Part shown: piece after piece, positions 9,787 through 18,441 of the stretch
Position numbering within the stretch: position 1 is the stretch's first letter
Layout: the number at the start of each line of letters is the position of its first letter
Assembly: GCA_029580855.1 (NCBI GenBank)
Contig: JAKPQH010000251.1
Location: 1 to 46,528 of the forward strand
Reading direction: 5' to 3'
Length of the DNA: 46,528 nt
From: a bacterium
GTDB taxonomy: Bacteria > Methylomirabilota > Methylomirabilia > Methylomirabilales > 2-02-FULL-66-22
Notes under the pieces: generated by a model
Told to the model about the DNA's origin: nothing
Database searches by the model: none
What the model saw: only the letters and a program-made list of their open reading frames with translations
Program-made: the position numbers and the translations under genes

Positions 9787-11900
9787 GCGCGGCCGTCCAG
9801 GATGCCCAGCCGGCGCCGCTCCAGCTCCGCGATGCGATCCCGAAGGGCCGCGGCCTGTTCGAACTCCAGGCGCTTGGCCGCCGCCCGCATCTCCTTGTCG
9901 AGCTGGGCGACCAGCGCCGGGATTTCCTCACGGGGTATGTACTCGGCCTGGCGGTCGTCGAGGGTGGGCACGGTATAGTAATCCCGCTCGTAGATGCTGG
10001 ACAGGACGTCCTGGATTCCCTTCTTGATGGTCTCGGGGGTTATGCCGTGCTCGCGGTTGTACGCCAACTGGAGCTGGCGGCGGCGCGAGGTCTCGCCGAT
10101 GGCCTGCCGCATGGAATCGGTCATGACGTCGGCGTAGAAGACGACCTGTCCCTCGACGTTCCGAGCGGCTCGACCCGCCGTTTGGATCAGGGAGCCGGAC
10201 GAGCGCAGGAAGCCCTCTTTGTCCGCGTCCAGGATGGCCACCAGGGACACCTCGGGAATGTCCAGGCCCTCCCGCAGCAGGTTGATCCCGACCAGCACGT
10301 CGAACTTGCCCAGGCGCAAGTCCCGGATGATCTCGTTCCGCTGCAGCGTATCGATATCCGAGTGGAGGTAGCGCACGCGGATCCCCACATCCGCCAGATA
10401 ATCCGTGAGCTCCTCGGCCATGCGTTTGGTGAGCGTGGTCACCAGCGCTCGGTGGCTTCGGGCGGCCCGTCCCCGGATCTCATGGATGAGGTCGTCGATC
10501 TGCCCCGCGGTGGGGCGCACGAGGATCTCCGGATCGATCAGGCCGGTGGGGCGAATGATCTGTTCCACCACGCGCCCGCCCACCCGCTGCAGCTCGTACG
10601 GGCCCGGGGTGGCCGACACATACAGGAGCTGGTTTGTGCAGCGATCGAACTCCTCGAAGGTGAGCGGCCGGTTGTCCAGGGCCGAGGGCAGCCGGAAACC
10701 GTACTCGACCAGGGTCTCCTTGCGCGACCGGTCGCCGTGGTACATGCCGCGCAACTGCGGCAGCGTCTGGTGGGACTCGTCGATGATGACCAGGGCGTCG
10801 TGGGGCAGATAATCCATGAGGGTCGGCGGCGGGTCGCCGGCCTCCCGGCCTGAGAGGTGTCGGGAATAGTTCTCGATCCCCTTGCAGGTGCCGATCTCCC
10901 GCATCATCTCCAGATCGAAGAGGGTGCGCTGGCGCAGCCGCTGTGCCTCCAAGAGCTTGTTGGCGGCCTGCAGCTCGGCCAGGCGGTCCCCCAACTCCGC
11001 CTCGATGCCGGCAAAGGCCCGCTGCAGACGGTCCTGTGGGGTCACATAGTGGTTGGCGGGGTAGATGGGGACGCGGTGCAGGCGCGCCCGCCGCTCGCCG
11101 GTCAACGGGTCGAACTGGACGATGGACTCGACCTCGTCCCCAAACAGCTCGACGCGGACGGCGAGGTCGTCGTAAGCCGGAAAGATCTCGACCACATCGC
11201 CGCGCGCCCGGAAGGTTCCGCGGTGCAGGTCCAGATCGTTCCGCTGGTACTGGATCTCCACCAGTTTCCGGAGCATGGCGTCCCGGGGACACCGTCCGCC
11301 CTGTTCCACCAGGAGGACCATCCCGTAGTAGACCTCGGGCGAGCCCAGCCCGTAGATGCAGGAGACAGAGGCCACGATCACGACATCCCGGCGCTCCAGG
11401 AGGCTGCGCGTGGCGGAGTGGCGCAGCTTGTCGATGTTGTCGTTGATGAGGGCGTCCTTCTCGATGTACGTGTCGGTCTGCGGGATGTAGGCTTCGGGCT
11501 GGTAGTAATCGTAGTAGGACACGAAGTACTCGACGGCGTTGCCCGGGAAAAAGCGTTTGAATTCGTTGTACAGCTGCGCCGCCAGCGTCTTGTTGTGGGC
11601 GACGATGAGCGTGGGCCTTTCCACGGCCGCGATCACGTTGGCCATGGTAAAGGTCTTGCCGGAGCCGGTGACGCCCAGCAGCACCTGGTGGCGCTCGCGC
11701 CGGCAGAGCGCGTCGGTGAGCTGGGCGATGGCCCGGGGTTGGTCGCCGCGGGGTTGATAGTCGCAGACGAGCTTGAAGCGGGACGGGTCGGCGTCGGAGG
11801 GGGGGCGCGTGTCAAGCGTCGGCTGGGGCCATCCGGTTTCCGGCTCCGCCCGGGGTCGGGCGGCCTCCACCCTCCGACGGGCCTGGGACTTGGTGCTCAC
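9783..11900 (-). CDS. uvrB: Excinuclease ABC subunit B
   Basis: 705 residues. UvrB is the damage-verifying helicase-like subunit of nucleotide excision repair; it is loaded by UvrA and recruits UvrC. Walker A is GVTGSGKT (76-83). The strand-clamping beta-hairpin is the tyrosine-rich [12 protein letters not shown]. The helicase motif DESHQTLPQ and the C-terminal UVR domain ([15 protein letters not shown]), which contacts UvrC, are present. The GTG start at 11900 gives an N-terminal extension of about 40 residues before the conserved core ([14 protein letters not shown]), slightly longer than usual. The LysM gene ends 4 bases upstream and the IPT/PD40 gene overlaps downstream, so these three form one operon. 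Confidence 0.96.
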   Translation of the reverse strand: MSTKSQARRRVEAARPRAEPETGWPQPTLDTRPPSDADPSRFKLVCDYQPRGDQPRAIAQLTDALCRRERHQVLLGVTGSGKTFTMANVIAAVERPTLIVAHNKTLAAQLYNEFKRFFPGNAVEYFVSYYDYYQPEAYIPQTDTYIEKDALINDNIDKLRHSATRSLLERRDVVIVASVSCIYGLGSPEVYYGMVLLVEQGGRCPRDAMLRKLVEIQYQRNDLDLHRGTFRARGDVVEIFPAYDDLAVRVELFGDEVESIVQFDPLTGERRARLHRVPIYPANHYVTPQDRLQRAFAGIEAELGDRLAELQAANKLLEAQRLRQRTLFDLEMMREIGTCKGIENYSRHLSGREAGDPPPTLMDYLPHDALVIIDESHQTLPQLRGMYHGDRSRKETLVEYGFRLPSALDNRPLTFEEFDRCTNQLLYVSATPGPYELQRVGGRVVEQIIRPTGLIDPEILVRPTAGQIDDLIHEIRGRAARSHRALVTTLTKRMAEELTDYLADVGIRVRYLHSDIDTLQRNEIIRDLRLGKFDVLVGINLLREGLDIPEVSLVAILDADKEGFLRSSGSLIQTAGRAARNVEGQVVFYADVMTDSMRQAIGETSRRRQLQLAYNREHGITPETIKKGIQDVLSSIYERDYYTVPTLDDRQAEYIPREEIPALVAQLDKEMRAAAKRLEFEQAAALRDRIAELERRRLGILDGRA

Positions 11901-11904
11901 ATCG

Positions 11905-12309
11905 TTACCGCGCTTTCGCCGGGGGCGACGCCTTCGAGGGGGTAGCCTCGGTCGGTTTTTCCGCCCGCTCCGCCGAGACCCGACCGGCCCCGGCCGGCCC
12001 GCAGCCGATGGCGCGGGCCGTAAAATCCGGATACGGTTCGGCCGGCGAGCCGGCCTCCGGAACCAACAGATACGTTCCCACGGTCAACACATTGGGGTTG
12101 CGGACGAGGTGCGGATTGGCCTTCCAGATGCGCTCCCACAGCCGGGTATCCCCGTAATAGTAGCCGGCGATCAGATGCAAGCAATCGCCGGGCAGCACCT
12201 CGTGGAGGATATCCGGCGCGGCCGCAGCCGAGACGGCCGGCAGGGGTCGAGGCGCCAGCAGCACCAGCATCAGCACCGCGACGACTCCGATCATGCGCGC
12301 GCTTCCCAT
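11905..12309 (-). CDS. Secreted LysM-domain protein
   Basis: 134 residues. A signal peptide of about 30 residues is followed by one LysM domain (about 36-84: [19 protein letters not shown], then [10 protein letters not shown] and VGTYLLVPE), which binds peptidoglycan glycan chains. The C-terminal tail is Pro/Ala/Lys-rich and probably disordered. The spacing in the domain, with a W between two blocks and a tyrosine-rich turn, resembles LysM proteins annotated as tail-like or FimV-type cell-wall binders. It lies just upstream of uvrB (4-base gap), an unusual partner for a DNA-repair gene. Confidence 0.85.
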   Translation of the reverse strand: MGSARMIGVVAVLMLVLLAPRPLPAVSAAAAPDILHEVLPGDCLHLIAGYYYGDTRLWERIWKANPHLVRNPNVLTVGTYLLVPEAGSPAEPYPDFTARAIGCGPAGAGRVSAERAEKPTEATPSKASPPAKAR

Positions 12310-12321
12310 GCGGACCTCCTC

Positions 12322-12867
12322 TCAGCAGTTTCCCACCGTCGAGGATTTCTCGGCTTCCGCGGGCAGGTATTTCCGCCAGCACTCGTAATGGTGCGACGCG
12401 TAGGCGAGAATCCCCAGGTACGACGCCGAACGGGGCCGGGTCGGTTTGCGCAACAGGCGCAAGCCGACCTCGCCGGGGGACTTGTTGCCCTTCTTGAGAT
12501 TGCAGGTGCGGCAGGCGCTCACGACGTTCTCCCACACCGTGCGCCCTCCGAGCGACCTGGGGATGACGTGATCGATGGTCATCCGCTCGCCGCCGTTTCG
12601 CCCGCAGTACTGGCACGTGTACGCATCGCGCTTGAGGATGTTCTTTTTGTTGAACGAGAGTGTCGGCGCCACCGGTTGTCTCACGAAATGGTGAAGCCGG
12701 ATGACCGAGGGAACGGTGACGGCGGTGGACGGGGACCGCATCACCTGGGAGGTGTCTTCGACCCGTTCGGCCTTGCCCACGAACAGCAAAACCACGGCTC
12801 TTCGGGCGCTGCAGACCACGAGGGGCTCAAACGTCTGGTTCAGGATCAGTACTCGTCGTGAGTCCAT
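12322..12867 (-). CDS. HNH endonuclease family protein
   Basis: 181 residues. The HNH fold occupies about residues 80-130. Zinc ligands C85 and C88 (CQYCGR) pair with C119 and C122 (CRTCN). The catalytic block is MTIDHVIPRSLGG with D99-H100, and N114 follows in WENVV. This matches the widespread stand-alone bacterial HNH proteins of about 170-190 residues, whose cellular role is not established. ATG 12867 is chosen because family members begin MDSRRVLILNQTFEPL; upstream in-frame codons read into the promoter and a palindromic repeat. The LysM gene starts 12 bases downstream, so it may head the uvrB operon. Confidence 0.88.
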   Translation of the reverse strand: MDSRRVLILNQTFEPLVVCSARRAVVLLFVGKAERVEDTSQVMRSPSTAVTVPSVIRLHHFVRQPVAPTLSFNKKNILKRDAYTCQYCGRNGGERMTIDHVIPRSLGGRTVWENVVSACRTCNLKKGNKSPGEVGLRLLRKPTRPRSASYLGILAYASHHYECWRKYLPAEAEKSSTVGNC

Positions 12868-12924
12868 AGAAACACAACAGGAGCGCGGCCCACGGCCGCC
12901 GTCCGGCGCTGCCGTCGTTGGCCA

Positions 12925-12953
12925 TGTGTAACAGACCACTCCAGCCTTGTCAA
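12925..12953 (-). promoter_or_regulatory. Sigma70-type promoter for the HNH-lysM-uvrB operon
   Basis: On the minus strand TTGACA (12953-12948) is followed by a 17-base spacer and TACACA (12930-12925). The leader to the HNH start is about 50 bases. The first spacer bases (AGGCTG) are the same as in the promoter before the TPP riboswitch at 17414. Confidence 0.55.
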
Positions 12954-12962
12954 GTTTCCCGG

Positions 12963-13129
12963 CAGGCCGCGGCCGCTGAAAAAGGCCCATCAGCGGCGTT
13001 GCCGGGCTCCCGCCGCGCTGCGACGTACGCACCCATCGGAGTGGGTACCCGAGTACGCCTGCACCCACCTACGGTGGGTACCCGTCGGATCGCGCGGCGG
13101 CTCGCACCTGGGCCTTTTTGAGCGGCCTG
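12963..13129. repeat. Palindromic dispersed element, copy P1
   Basis: About 167 bases with inverted ends: GGCCGCTGAAAAAGGCCCA on the left and, read on the other strand from the right, GGCCGCTCAAAAAGGCCCA. Inside there are further palindromic GGTACCC/GGGTACC blocks. Related copies lie at 17677-17837 and 32879-33026. No ORF is inside. It resembles a MITE or REP-type element. Confidence 0.75.
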
Positions 13130-13156
13130 GGGGATCGCGAGTGACCCGACAACCTT

Positions 13157-14140
13157 TTAAGGTGCGTTGCGGCGCAAGAGATCCAGCAGGATACCTTCCC
13201 GCAGGCCGCCGTCGCTGACGGTAAGTTCCGACACACCCAGCGCGTCCATGACCGCAAGACAGATCACCCCTCCCGCCACGATGACATCCGCGCGAGCCGG
13301 CTCCAGGCCGGGAACCCGGCGCCGATCGGCGAGTGGGAGTGCGGCCAGTCGGCGGAGCAGCTGCGCCACCCGCCCCCGACCCAGCCGGTGTCCGGTGACA
13401 CGGGCCGGGTCGTACGGAACCAAGCCGAGGTCCACCGCGGCGAGGCTGGTCACGGTGCCGGCGGTCCCGACGAAAAGGTCCCCAGACCGGATGTCGCGAA
13501 GCTGCGCCTTGCGAGCGCGGTCGAGGCGCTCGGCCGCCCTCCGGCGCACCGCCTCCAGCTCCGCCGGGAGGGGCGGGTCGCCGGCGAGACAGCTTTCCGT
13601 GAGCTTCACCGCACCCAGGCCGGTGCTCACCGCGGCGAGAATCGTCTCCTTTTCCGCGAGAAGCAATTCCGTGCTCCCCCCGCCGATATCCATCATCGCC
13701 AATCGCGTCGGGGCATCCGGCAGACCGGCGCGGACGCCGAGGAGGGCGAGCCGCGCCTCCTCCTCTCCGGCGACGACGGTTACCTTCACACCGGCGCCGT
13801 TGCGGGCGGCGGTCAGGAAAGCGTCCCGATTCCGGGCTTCCCGCAGGGCGCTGGTGCCGACCGCCAGGATCGCGGCGGCGCCGTGCGCCTCCGCCAGCTC
13901 GCGATAACGCCGCAACACGCGGACCGTGCGGCGGATGGGCTCCGGCTGAAGCTCACGGGCGGGCAACAGACCTTGGCCCAGCCGCGTGATCTCCTGGACC
14001 GTCAAGATCGGGCGGGGCGCGGAGCGGCCGTCAGATTCCGCGACGAGCAGGCGGACCGTGTTGGCCCCCACGTCGACGACGGCCAGGCGCACCGGCGGAT
14101 TGTTGATTGACGATGGCAGATTTCCGATTGGAAAAGGCAT
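13157..14140 (-). CDS. Ppx/GppA-family phosphatase
   Basis: 327 residues of the actin-like ASKHA fold. Phosphate loop 1 is VVDVGANTVRLLVAE, the second nucleotide loop is MMDIGGGSTELL, and the conserved GTSALREARN and GTAGTVTSLAAVDL blocks are present. Family members hydrolyse inorganic polyphosphate or the gamma phosphate of pppGpp. Length matches the short single-module Ppx2 type, without the HD-like C-terminal domain of E. coli enzymes. The annotated ATG lies in a 7-nt word array (family F), so the first 15 residues (MPFPIGNLPSSINN) are repeat-encoded; a GTG about 16 codons later is an alternative start. Substrate is not decidable from sequence. Confidence 0.88.
   Translation of the reverse strand: MPFPIGNLPSSINNPPVRLAVVDVGANTVRLLVAESDGRSAPRPILTVQEITRLGQGLLPARELQPEPIRRTVRVLRRYRELAEAHGAAAILAVGTSALREARNRDAFLTAARNGAGVKVTVVAGEEEARLALLGVRAGLPDAPTRLAMMDIGGGSTELLLAEKETILAAVSTGLGAVKLTESCLAGDPPLPAELEAVRRRAAERLDRARKAQLRDIRSGDLFVGTAGTVTSLAAVDLGLVPYDPARVTGHRLGRGRVAQLLRRLAALPLADRRRVPGLEPARADVIVAGGVICLAVMDALGVSELTVSDGGLREGILLDLLRRNAP
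14096..14136. repeat. Short-word array, family F (AATCNNN), overlapping the ppx start
   Basis: On the minus strand successive words AATCGGA, AATCTGCC, ATCGTC, AATCAAC, AATCC follow one another with a period of about 7 bases. They fill the first codons of the phosphatase gene. The same type of word (GTCAATC) occurs at the rqcH end near 14152. Confidence 0.5.
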
Positions 14141-14152
14141 GGCCGCCGTCCG

Positions 14153-15982
14153 TCAATCTTCGACCCCGTGGGCCAGCCTGGCGATCAGCGCCTTGTCCGG
14201 GGTCACGACGATGGATTTCTCGTGGGTGATGGTCACCAGGCCCGGCGGCGCCTTTCGCGGCTTCCGCACGTATTTCTTCAGCGTGTAGCTGACGGCGACT
14301 TTCCCGTGAGCACGCGCCTGGCTGTAATACGCCGCCAGCTTGGCGGCTTCGACGAGGGTCTGCCGGGGCACGCCCCCCGTCCGCCCCTGGAGCCGGACGA
14401 CGACGTGCGAGCCGGGGAATCCCTCCGCGTGCAGCCACAGATCTTCCGACCTGGCCAGGTGGAGGGTCAGCCGATCGTTACCTTCGTTGTCGCGCCCCAC
14501 CAGGATCTGGAGACCCTCGGAGGAGACAAAACGGCGCGGCTCGGGTCCCGCGCGGCGCTTTTCGGGGGCGCGCCGGGGCGCACCCGGCGTCGCGGCCGAC
14601 CGTCGCGGATCGGCCGGGGCCGCTGTCAGGGAGTCGAGCAATCGGCGATCGCCGGGTCGGAGGAGCCGGGCGGCTTGCTGCAAGTCTCGCTGCAGGTCCT
14701 CCAGGCGCCGCGCGTCCCGGACTTCGGCGGCGCTCGCCGCGAACGTTTCGACCTGGCGTAGCGCGGCTTCCGTTTCCGCCAGCCGGCTCGCCACACGCAG
14801 GGTGCCGCGGCGCCCGCGGCGGGCGAGTCGAAACAACCGCTCGGCATTGGCCGCGGCGGTGAGCGCCGGGTCAAGCGGGATGGTGAGCGCGGCGCCGGGC
14901 CCGCCCGTGTGATCCGGGAGCGCGACCTCGCTGGCGCCGCGCGGTACCGCCCTTTGGTTGGCCACCAGGACCTCGCCCATCTTCTGATAGGTCTCCGCGC
15001 GGGCGAACTCGTCGGCCTCCGCCCGGAGTTTGTCCCGCCGAGAGGCGAGGCGGGCATTCAGACGGCGGAGAAGGCGGCGGATCGCGGCCAGACCCGCCGC
15101 CACCCCCCCACTGCCGACCAGGTGCCCGGCAAGCCTCTCCAGCGCGTTGCCCAGGGTCGGGACGGGCTGCTGCAGTGCATCCGGTAGATGGACGAGGTGG
15201 ATGGGGACCACCGCTTTCGGGGCGCCGGCCTCGTCCACGACGAGATGGGGCTGGGGCGGACGAACGGCGATCTCTCCGAGAAGGGCTGTCAGCGTCCGCG
15301 CCAGCGACGCGGGGGACGCGCTGCCCGAACGAGCGACGACCTCGCTTGCCCAGAGGTCGCCGAGACCCGCGAACCCCTGGCGCAGGGCCCGTTCCGGGGC
15401 GAGACCTGTGCGGAGCGATGACTCCAGCACGGCCGTCACGGCCTCGACCGAGCCAAGCAGCCGCGGGTCGGGCAAGCGGGACGGCTGGGGCGGGACGTAC
15501 GGAGCGCCGGGAAGGCAGGGTCGAGCGGAGCCGGAGGTGGGTCGGGCGGCCTCCAGGATAGTGCTTTCCGCATCCGTCAAGATCAGGTTGGGTCGGCTGC
15601 CGAACGCCTCGAGGATGAGACGAGCGCCCGGGCCTGCCCCCGCCGCCGTACCCGACCCCGCGGCGACGGCCGGCTCGAAGTGCAGCCGCACCACCCGATC
15701 CAGGCCGCCGTGGGCGACTTCGGCCAGCCGGGTGCCCGGCAGCCTCTGGCGCGCGGCCCCCGCCAGGGGCGGCAGCGGCCGCGTCTTGGGTGGCCGCGGC
15801 GCCCCGCGCGCCATCCGCGGCAGCGCGGTTTCCGCGGTCAGCAGGAGACTCTCCGGACCCTGGGAGGTCACCAGGTCAAGCCAAAGACCGTGAGGACCGG
15901 CGGCGTCGACGCCCCGCACGAGGCCGCCGACCAGGGTGCGCTCGATCTCGGCCAGGACGGACAAGAGCAGAATGGCATCCAT
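14153..15982 (-). CDS. rqcH: Ribosome quality-control factor RqcH (NFACT family)
   Basis: 609 residues with an NFACT-N domain, central helix-hairpin-helix/coiled-coil region (about 290-470) and C-terminal NFACT-R domain (NEGNDRLTLHLARSEDLW, then PGSHVVVR). The essential Asp-Arg pair is D95-R96 in GLDRVVRL. RqcH homologues (Rqc2/NEMF) bind stalled 50S-peptidyl-tRNA complexes and recruit tRNA-Ala to add alanine tails. Older names are fibronectin- or fibrinogen-binding protein (FbpA). The ATG at 15982 lies 8 bases downstream of TATAGT (15996-15991), suggesting a very short or absent leader. Confidence 0.92.
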   Translation of the reverse strand: MDAILLLSVLAEIERTLVGGLVRGVDAAGPHGLWLDLVTSQGPESLLLTAETALPRMARGAPRPPKTRPLPPLAGAARQRLPGTRLAEVAHGGLDRVVRLHFEPAVAAGSGTAAGAGPGARLILEAFGSRPNLILTDAESTILEAARPTSGSARPCLPGAPYVPPQPSRLPDPRLLGSVEAVTAVLESSLRTGLAPERALRQGFAGLGDLWASEVVARSGSASPASLARTLTALLGEIAVRPPQPHLVVDEAGAPKAVVPIHLVHLPDALQQPVPTLGNALERLAGHLVGSGGVAAGLAAIRRLLRRLNARLASRRDKLRAEADEFARAETYQKMGEVLVANQRAVPRGASEVALPDHTGGPGAALTIPLDPALTAAANAERLFRLARRGRRGTLRVASRLAETEAALRQVETFAASAAEVRDARRLEDLQRDLQQAARLLRPGDRRLLDSLTAAPADPRRSAATPGAPRRAPEKRRAGPEPRRFVSSEGLQILVGRDNEGNDRLTLHLARSEDLWLHAEGFPGSHVVVRLQGRTGGVPRQTLVEAAKLAAYYSQARAHGKVAVSYTLKKYVRKPRKAPPGLVTITHEKSIVVTPDKALIARLAHGVED

Positions 15983-16047
15983 GGATGCGAACTATACTCC
16001 AGGTGGTATCCGACCGCCAGTCCGGGGCGCTGGCGGCGTCTTTCGGC

Positions 16048-16077
16048 TTGACAACGATTGCACGCCCGAGCCATGCT
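16048..16077 (+). promoter_or_regulatory. Candidate promoter before the kinase-eda operon
   Basis: TTGACA at 16048-16053 with an 18-base spacer and a weak CATGCT at 16072-16077. Only the -35 is strong. Confidence 0.35.
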
Positions 16078-16098
16078 GCCTCGACCGAACCGAACCAT

Positions 16099-16129
16099 TC
16101 ACCACGAAATCCACACGAAGCACACGGGC
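16099..16129. repeat. 9-nt word array, family D (CACACGAAG)
   Basis: Three consecutive 9-nt words CACGAAATC, CACACGAAG, CACACGGGC lie between the promoter and the ribosome site of the kinase gene. The downstream CTTCGATTTC is a partial inverse of the words. Confidence 0.5.
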
Positions 16130-16149
16130 TTCGATTTCCGGAGGGGAGG

Positions 16150-16758
16150 ATGGGCGATCCGATGCGGCCCTGCCTGGTTCTGGTGGCGGGAGGCGCGGGA
16201 GTGGGAAAGACGGAAGTGTCAAAGGCGCTCGCGCGCCGCGTGACGAACGCCATTCTGCTGGACAAGGACCGGCTTCTCGGCGCATGGGTGGACCGGGTGC
16301 TTCGGGCTTCCGGTGAGGCCGTCGACCGCGACGGTCGCTATTACTGGCAGGACGTTCGACCCCAGGAGTACCGGACTCTCGAGGCGACGGCCTATGACCA
16401 CCTGGAACTGGGCAAGGTTGTCGTGATCGACGCGCCGCTCAGACCGGAACTCGACAACCCGGACTGGGTCGGCCGCGTCCGGCGGGAATGCGAGAGGCGC
16501 GAGGCGGGGTTCCTGGCCGTGTGGATGATGGTCTCGCCGGAGACGGCGCGACGCCGCATGGCGGCCCGGGCGGAGCCCCGCGATCGTTGGAAATTGGCCA
16601 ACTGGGACGAGTTTTTGCGGCGGCAGCCGTACCACCCGCCGGCCGGCGCCGCGTTGATCCTGGAGAATGAAGACTGCGAATCCTTCAAGGCGGCCCTCGA
16701 AAAGACGCTCGCGGCCATGGCGGCCGCGACCTCGGCACGGGAGGGATCGACTCCATGA
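16150..16758 (+). CDS. P-loop kinase (AAA_33 / zeta-toxin-like ATPase fold)
   Basis: 202 residues. Walker A is GGAGVGKT (14-21), followed by LLDKDRLLG, where an Asp follows the second strand as in small-molecule kinases. The conserved arginines near SPETARRRMAAR form a lid-like segment. The fold resembles gluconate/shikimate kinase-like AAA_33 proteins that phosphorylate small sugars or related molecules. Its TGA overlaps the ATG of the KDPG aldolase (ATGA at 16755-16758). That coupling suggests a sugar-acid substrate such as gluconate or 2-keto-3-deoxygluconate, but this is inference. The start at 16150 has GGAGGGG immediately upstream; ATG 16162 is also possible. Confidence 0.7.
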   Translation: MGDPMRPCLVLVAGGAGVGKTEVSKALARRVTNAILLDKDRLLGAWVDRVLRASGEAVDRDGRYYWQDVRPQEYRTLEATAYDHLELGKVVVIDAPLRPELDNPDWVGRVRRECERREAGFLAVWMMVSPETARRRMAARAEPRDRWKLANWDEFLRRQPYHPPAGAALILENEDCESFKAALEKTLAAMAAATSAREGSTP

Positions 16759-17417
16759 GCAAAGATCAGAGGCTGCGCGAACTGCTGGGCCGGCACGCGG
16801 TGTTGCCGATCATGACGATCCGAAGCGAGGCGGCGGGCCTGCGGGTCGCGGAGAGCCTGCTTGCCGGAGGCCTGGCCATCATGGAGATCACGCTGCGCAC
16901 GGCGGAGGGGGCGGCTGCGATCTCTGCCATTCGGCGCCGATTCCCGGAAATGGCCATCGGCGCCGGCACGCTGCTGCGGCCCGAGGATTTTGATCGGGCC
17001 GCGGCCGCCGGAGCGCAGTTCGGCGTCAGCCCGGGAATGGATAGACCCCTGGCGGAGGCGGCGGCGAAGAGCGCCTTGCCCTTTCTGCCCGGGGTCCAGA
17101 CCGCATCGGAGGTGATGACCGCCGTGGGGCATGGGTTCCACACGCTCAAGTTCTATCCTGCCCGCGCCGCGGGCGGGACGGCGGTGCTGGCGGATTTCGG
17201 CAACATCTTCCAGCGTGTGATGTTCGTGCCGACCGGGAAGCTCACAGAGGCCGATGTTCCCGAGTACCTGGCGCTGAAGAATATTCTCTGCGTCGGCGGC
17301 TCGTGGGTGGCGCCGGCCGACCGGATTGCCGCGGAAGACTGGCCGGCCATCCGCGCCTTGGCGGCCACGGCGGCGGGGATGGCTCGGACAACCGGGCGGC
17401 CGGGCGGCGGGCGTTGA
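16755..17417 (+). CDS. eda: KDPG/KHG aldolase (class I)
   Basis: 220 residues, (beta/alpha)8 barrel. The general acid/base E44 lies in MEITLRT and the Schiff-base lysine K132 in TLKFYPA. The phosphate-binding GGSWVAP lies near the end and GAGTLL at 69-73. The enzyme cleaves 2-keto-3-deoxy-6-phosphogluconate to pyruvate and glyceraldehyde-3-phosphate, the last step of the Entner-Doudoroff branch, and related members also act on KHG or KDPGal. It is translationally coupled to the preceding kinase. Its stop codon lies inside the -35 hexamer of the next promoter, so two operons abut without spacing. Confidence 0.93.
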   Translation: MSKDQRLRELLGRHAVLPIMTIRSEAAGLRVAESLLAGGLAIMEITLRTAEGAAAISAIRRRFPEMAIGAGTLLRPEDFDRAAAAGAQFGVSPGMDRPLAEAAAKSALPFLPGVQTASEVMTAVGHGFHTLKFYPARAAGGTAVLADFGNIFQRVMFVPTGKLTEADVPEYLALKNILCVGGSWVAPADRIAAEDWPAIRALAATAAGMARTTGRPGGGR

Positions 17418-17442
17418 CAAGGCTGCGTGGCTCCAGTACGAT
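17414..17442 (+). promoter_or_regulatory. Sigma70-type promoter for the thi operon
   Basis: TTGACA at 17414-17419, exactly 17 bases, then TACGAT at 17437-17442. The -35 contains the TGA stop of eda (17415-17417). The predicted start of transcription (about 17449) coincides with the beginning of the TPP riboswitch. Confidence 0.75.
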
Positions 17443-17452
17443 ACATCTACCG

Positions 17453-17540
17453 CTAGGGGAGCATGCGCTGAGAGCCCCTGCCCGCCAGGGCAAGGCAACC
17501 CTCTGAACCTGATCCGGGTAATACCGGCGAAGGGAAGCGA
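17453..17540 (+). promoter_or_regulatory. TPP (THI-box) riboswitch
   Basis: The thi-box signature is plain: GCTGAGAG at 17467-17474, then CCTCTGAACCTGATCCGGGT and AATACCGGCGAAGGGAAG near 17500-17538. These are the P2/P3 and P4/P5 pyrimidine- and pyrophosphate-binding halves of the thiamine-pyrophosphate aptamer. The terminator at 17556-17586 is the likely expression platform, so TPP binding should stop transcription before the Nudix-thiS-thiG-thiE genes. Confidence 0.95.
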
Positions 17541-17555
17541 GGTCGAAGACGCGGA

Positions 17556-17586
17556 CGCGGCGCTCCTTCGGGGCGCCGCGTTTTTT
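17556..17586 (+). terminator. Intrinsic terminator of the TPP riboswitch
   Basis: CGCGGCGC pairs with GCGCCGCG around a TTCG loop, followed directly by six T (17581-17586). It lies 16 bases after the aptamer. Confidence 0.9.
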
Positions 17587-17676
17587 GTTGCGCCGCAAGC
17601 CGGGCTCCGTTGTTGCTTTGCGCAAAGCGGATGGCGCATAGCGTTTCGGATCGGCGGGGGGCGGGAATATTCTACC

Positions 17677-17837
17677 CAGGCTGCTCAAAGGGTCCAGCTG
17701 CGAGGCGGTATGCGGTCGCCCGGGGTACCCAGTCGGCTGGGTCCAGGCGTACGGGAGGCACGTCGCAGCGAGCGGCGAGGCGGGCCAACGCCGCCGGACA
17801 CCCGCTCGAGGGATGGGCGGGCCTTTTCAGCGGTCGG
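17677..17837. repeat. Palindromic dispersed element, copy P2
   Basis: Left end CAGGCTGCTCAAAGGGTCCA and, from the right on the other strand, CCGACCGCTGAAAAGGCCC. GGGTACCC-like blocks lie inside, as in P1. It fills most of the 260 bases between the riboswitch terminator and the Nudix gene. The rest of that gap (17590-17676) has GCGCAAAGC/GCGCATAGC words but no gene. Confidence 0.7.
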
Positions 17838-17847
17838 AGAGGTTGCC

Positions 17848-18294
17848 ATGACCCAGCGTCGTTACCCCGACCGTCCGATCGTGGCTGTGGGCGCCATTGT
17901 CGTCAAGAACGGGCGGGTCCTCATGGCCCGGCGCGGCACGCAGCCCGGCTACGGCATCTGGTCCATCCCGGGGGGCGCCGTCCGGCTGGGCGAGGATTTG
18001 AAGTCGGCGGCGCGCCGCGAGATCAAGGAGGAGCTGGGCATCGAAGTCGAACTGACGGATGTGACCGAAATCCTGGAGCGCGTGACGCGCGATGCCGAGG
18101 ATCGCATCCAGTACCACTACGTGGTGATAGACTATCTGGCCCGGCACGTGAGCGGGGAACCGACGCCATCGCCCGAGGCGCTGGAGGTGCGCTGGATCGC
18201 GCCCGAGGAGTTCCCGCAGTACGAGATCACCCGGGGAACCGCCGAGGTCGTCCTGCGGGTCATGGATGCGGGACGAAGAGCGGGGGTGATTTAG
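17848..18294 (+). CDS. Nudix hydrolase
   Basis: 148 residues. The Nudix box is complete: GGAVRLGED, LKSAARRE, IKEELGI (pattern GX5EX7REUXEEXGU), giving the metal-binding helix that cleaves nucleoside diphosphate-linked or other pyrophosphate compounds. As first gene behind a TPP riboswitch and before thiS, it may act on a thiamin-pathway pyrophosphate or damaged precursor, an inference from context. Alternatively it is an ADP-ribose or nucleotide sanitiser that was inserted here. ATG 17848 has GGAGAGG just upstream. Confidence 0.88.
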   Translation: MTQRRYPDRPIVAVGAIVVKNGRVLMARRGTQPGYGIWSIPGGAVRLGEDLKSAARREIKEELGIEVELTDVTEILERVTRDAEDRIQYHYVVIDYLARHVSGEPTPSPEALEVRWIAPEEFPQYEITRGTAEVVLRVMDAGRRAGVI

Positions 18295-18351
18295 GGACGC
18301 GGCGCTGGACAACACGCGTGGCGCACGGCGGGCTGATGCGTCACGCGCATG

Positions 18352-18432
18352 GCGGCAACCGCGCAGCGCAGAGCGCCAGACGGGAAGGCACGAGGCGGGA
18401 CGCTCTGCGCCGCGCTGGTTGCGCTCTGCGTC
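18352..18432. repeat. GCGC-rich short-word inverted array, family E
   Basis: Words such as GCGCAGCGCAGAGCGC are followed by the inverse GCTCTGCGC and TTGCGCTCTGCG. Related words occur at 17613-17649 (GCGCAAAGC, GCGCATAGC) and 19471-19523. All three lie in gaps of the thi operon. High GC makes chance similarity possible. Confidence 0.35.
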
Positions 18433-18441
18433 GAGGTGAGC

